Source of the DNA: Syntrophomonadaceae bacterium | GTDB taxonomy: Bacteria > Bacillota > Dethiobacteria > DTU022 | Length of the DNA: 7,007 bases | NCBI GenBank assembly: GCA_003566935.1 | Contig: PXBM01000089.1 | Coordinates: 1-7,007, forward strand | Direction of reading: 5' to 3' | In this document: positions 5,910 to 7,007 of the stretch, in pieces | Layout: every line of letters begins with the position of its first letter | How positions within the stretch are numbered: position 1 is the first letter of the stretch | Position numbers and translations under genes: made by a program | The notes under the pieces: generated by a model | Told to the model about the DNA's origin: nothing | Database searches by the model: none | The model's input: only the letters and a program-made list of their open reading frames with translations

Positions 5910-7007
5910 AAAAGCCATGGCAGGGTCGTTTTACAAAAGATACTGCAGAAACAGTTCTGCATTTCACCTGTTCTTTGCCCTATGACAAGCGATTGGCTTT
6001 CTGTGATATCCAGGGCAGTTTAGCCCATGTTGAAATGCTGGCTGAAAAGGAAATAATCAGTTTTGAAGAATCAAGCATGATCATAACGGGCCTGAAAGAA
6101 ATTCAGGAAGAGCTGGTTGAAGGCGTTTTCCCTTATGATCTTGAATTCGAAGATATTCACATGAATATTGAGAAGCGGCTTACTGAGAAGATCGGACCGG
6201 TAGGCGGTAAGCTGCATACCGGGCGCAGCCGAAATGACCAAGTTGCCCTGGATATGCATCTCTATATGAAAGAAGAAATAGTTGCCATCGATAACTTACT
6301 TGTGCAGCTTCAGGAAACTATGATCGAGCTGGCCGAAAGGTACCAGGGTGAAATTATTCCCGGTTATACTCACCTGCAGAGAGCACAACCTGTACTGCTT
6401 AGTCATCATTTGATGTCTTACTTCTGGATGCTGAAAAGAGATCGTGGGCGCCTGACTGGTGTATTTAAAAGAGTTGATTTGATGCCGCTTGGTGCCGGTG
6501 CTCTTTCCGGAACCGGCTTTCCGATTGACCGGCAGATGGTTGCCGAAAAGCTTGGCTTTTCTAAGCTTTATGAAAATAGTATAGATGCTGTAAGCGACCG
6601 GGATTATGTTATTGAATTTTTATCATTCTCCTCCATTCTAATGATGCATTTAAGCCGGCTCTGTGAAGAATTGATCATGTGGAATTCAGCCGAGTTTGGT
6701 TTTATAGAGCTGGACGATGCCTATACTACGGGTAGCAGCATGATGCCGCAAAAAAAGAATCCTGATGTGGCAGAACTTATTCGCGGTAAAACCGGCCGTG
6801 TTTATGGCAGCCTGTTCTCTATCCTGACTGTAATGAAGAGCTTGCCCCTGGCCTATAACAAGGATATGCAGGAAGATAAGGAGGGCCTTTTTGATACAAT
6901 TGATACACTGAAAGCCCTTTTGCCGCTTTTAGCAGAAATGCTTGAGACGATGGTGGTAAATAGTGATAGGTTGAAGCAGGCGGTAGACGATGATTACCTC
7001 TGCGCAA
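5906..7007 (+). CDS. argH: Argininosuccinate lyase ArgH (3' end cut by window), CTG start
   Basis: ArgH splits argininosuccinate into arginine and fumarate, the last step of the pathway. It belongs to the fumarase/aspartase superfamily and acts as a tetramer. The window holds 367 codons of a protein usually near 460, so about 90 C-terminal residues are missing. Motifs: WQGRF (residues 5-9, usually WGGRF), HTGRSRNDQ (104-112), GYTHLQRAQP (153-162), PLGAGALSGTGFPIDR (194-209), the superfamily signature GSSMMPQKKNPD (276-287) carrying the catalytic serine loop, and LPLAYNKDMQEDKE (313-326). CTG is the only plausible initiator: a TAG lies 15 nt upstream in frame, WQGRF must be included, and no ATG, GTG or TTG occurs between them. 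The start overlaps the argG stop as CTGA, implying translational coupling. There is no frameshift or internal stop. Confidence 0.95.
   Translation, partial: MKKPWQGRFTKDTAETVLHFTCSLPYDKRLAFCDIQGSLAHVEMLAEKEIISFEESSMIITGLKEIQEELVEGVFPYDLEFEDIHMNIEKRLTEKIGPVGGKLHTGRSRNDQVALDMHLYMKEEIVAIDNLLVQLQETMIELAERYQGEIIPGYTHLQRAQPVLLSHHLMSYFWMLKRDRGRLTGVFKRVDLMPLGAGALSGTGFPIDRQMVAEKLGFSKLYENSIDAVSDRDYVIEFLSFSSILMMHLSRLCEELIMWNSAEFGFIELDDAYTTGSSMMPQKKNPDVAELIRGKTGRVYGSLFSILTVMKSLPLAYNKDMQEDKEGLFDTIDTLKALLPLLAEMLETMVVNSDRLKQAVDDDYLCA

Noticed and set aside
1..7007. Mobile elements, CRISPR arrays, tRNA or rRNA genes, or a novel defence or accessory system.
   Set aside because: All coding space is filled by six recognisable arginine genes with uniform style, and the gaps are too short to hold anything else. 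No direct-repeat arrays, inverted-repeat ends or cloverleaf-like segments were seen.

Overview
This window is one same-strand arginine biosynthesis operon, argC-argJ-argB-argD-argG-argH. It is preceded by the 3' half of a T-box leader and cut at the right edge inside argH. The canonical T-box sequence just before argC, the strong GGAGG-type ribosome binding sites and the bifunctional ArgJ point to a Gram-positive bacterium of the Firmicutes, probably a member of the Clostridia. Base composition looks moderate (mid-40s % GC by eye). I cannot name a genus from the sequence alone.

Layout: positions 1-125 hold two leader hairpins, the T-box antiterminator and an overlapping intrinsic terminator. 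argC follows at 147-1181. After a 74-nt gap with a small hairpin come argJ (1256-2479), argB (2498-3394) and argD (3417-4610), with gaps of 18 and 22 nt between them. A T-rich 63-nt gap separates argD from argG (4674-5909). argH (5906 to the window end) overlaps argG by 4 nt and appears to begin with a CTG codon.

How the genes work together: ArgJ moves the acetyl group from N-acetylornithine to glutamate, so the pathway recycles acetyl groups. ArgB phosphorylates N-acetylglutamate, ArgC reduces it to the semialdehyde and ArgD transaminates it to N-acetylornithine. ArgJ then releases ornithine. Ornithine carbamoyltransferase (argF) is needed next but is not in the window. ArgG and ArgH then turn citrulline into arginine through argininosuccinate. 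Two controls are visible or implied: tRNA-sensed transcription attenuation by the T-box (its specifier codon lies upstream of the window), and feedback inhibition of ArgB, which has the long N-terminus of the arginine-sensitive type.

I see no mobile element, CRISPR array, RNA gene or unfamiliar protein. The window is a conventional operon. The points most worth a second look are the T-box on a biosynthetic arg operon, the CTG start of argH, and the absence of argF between argD and argG.
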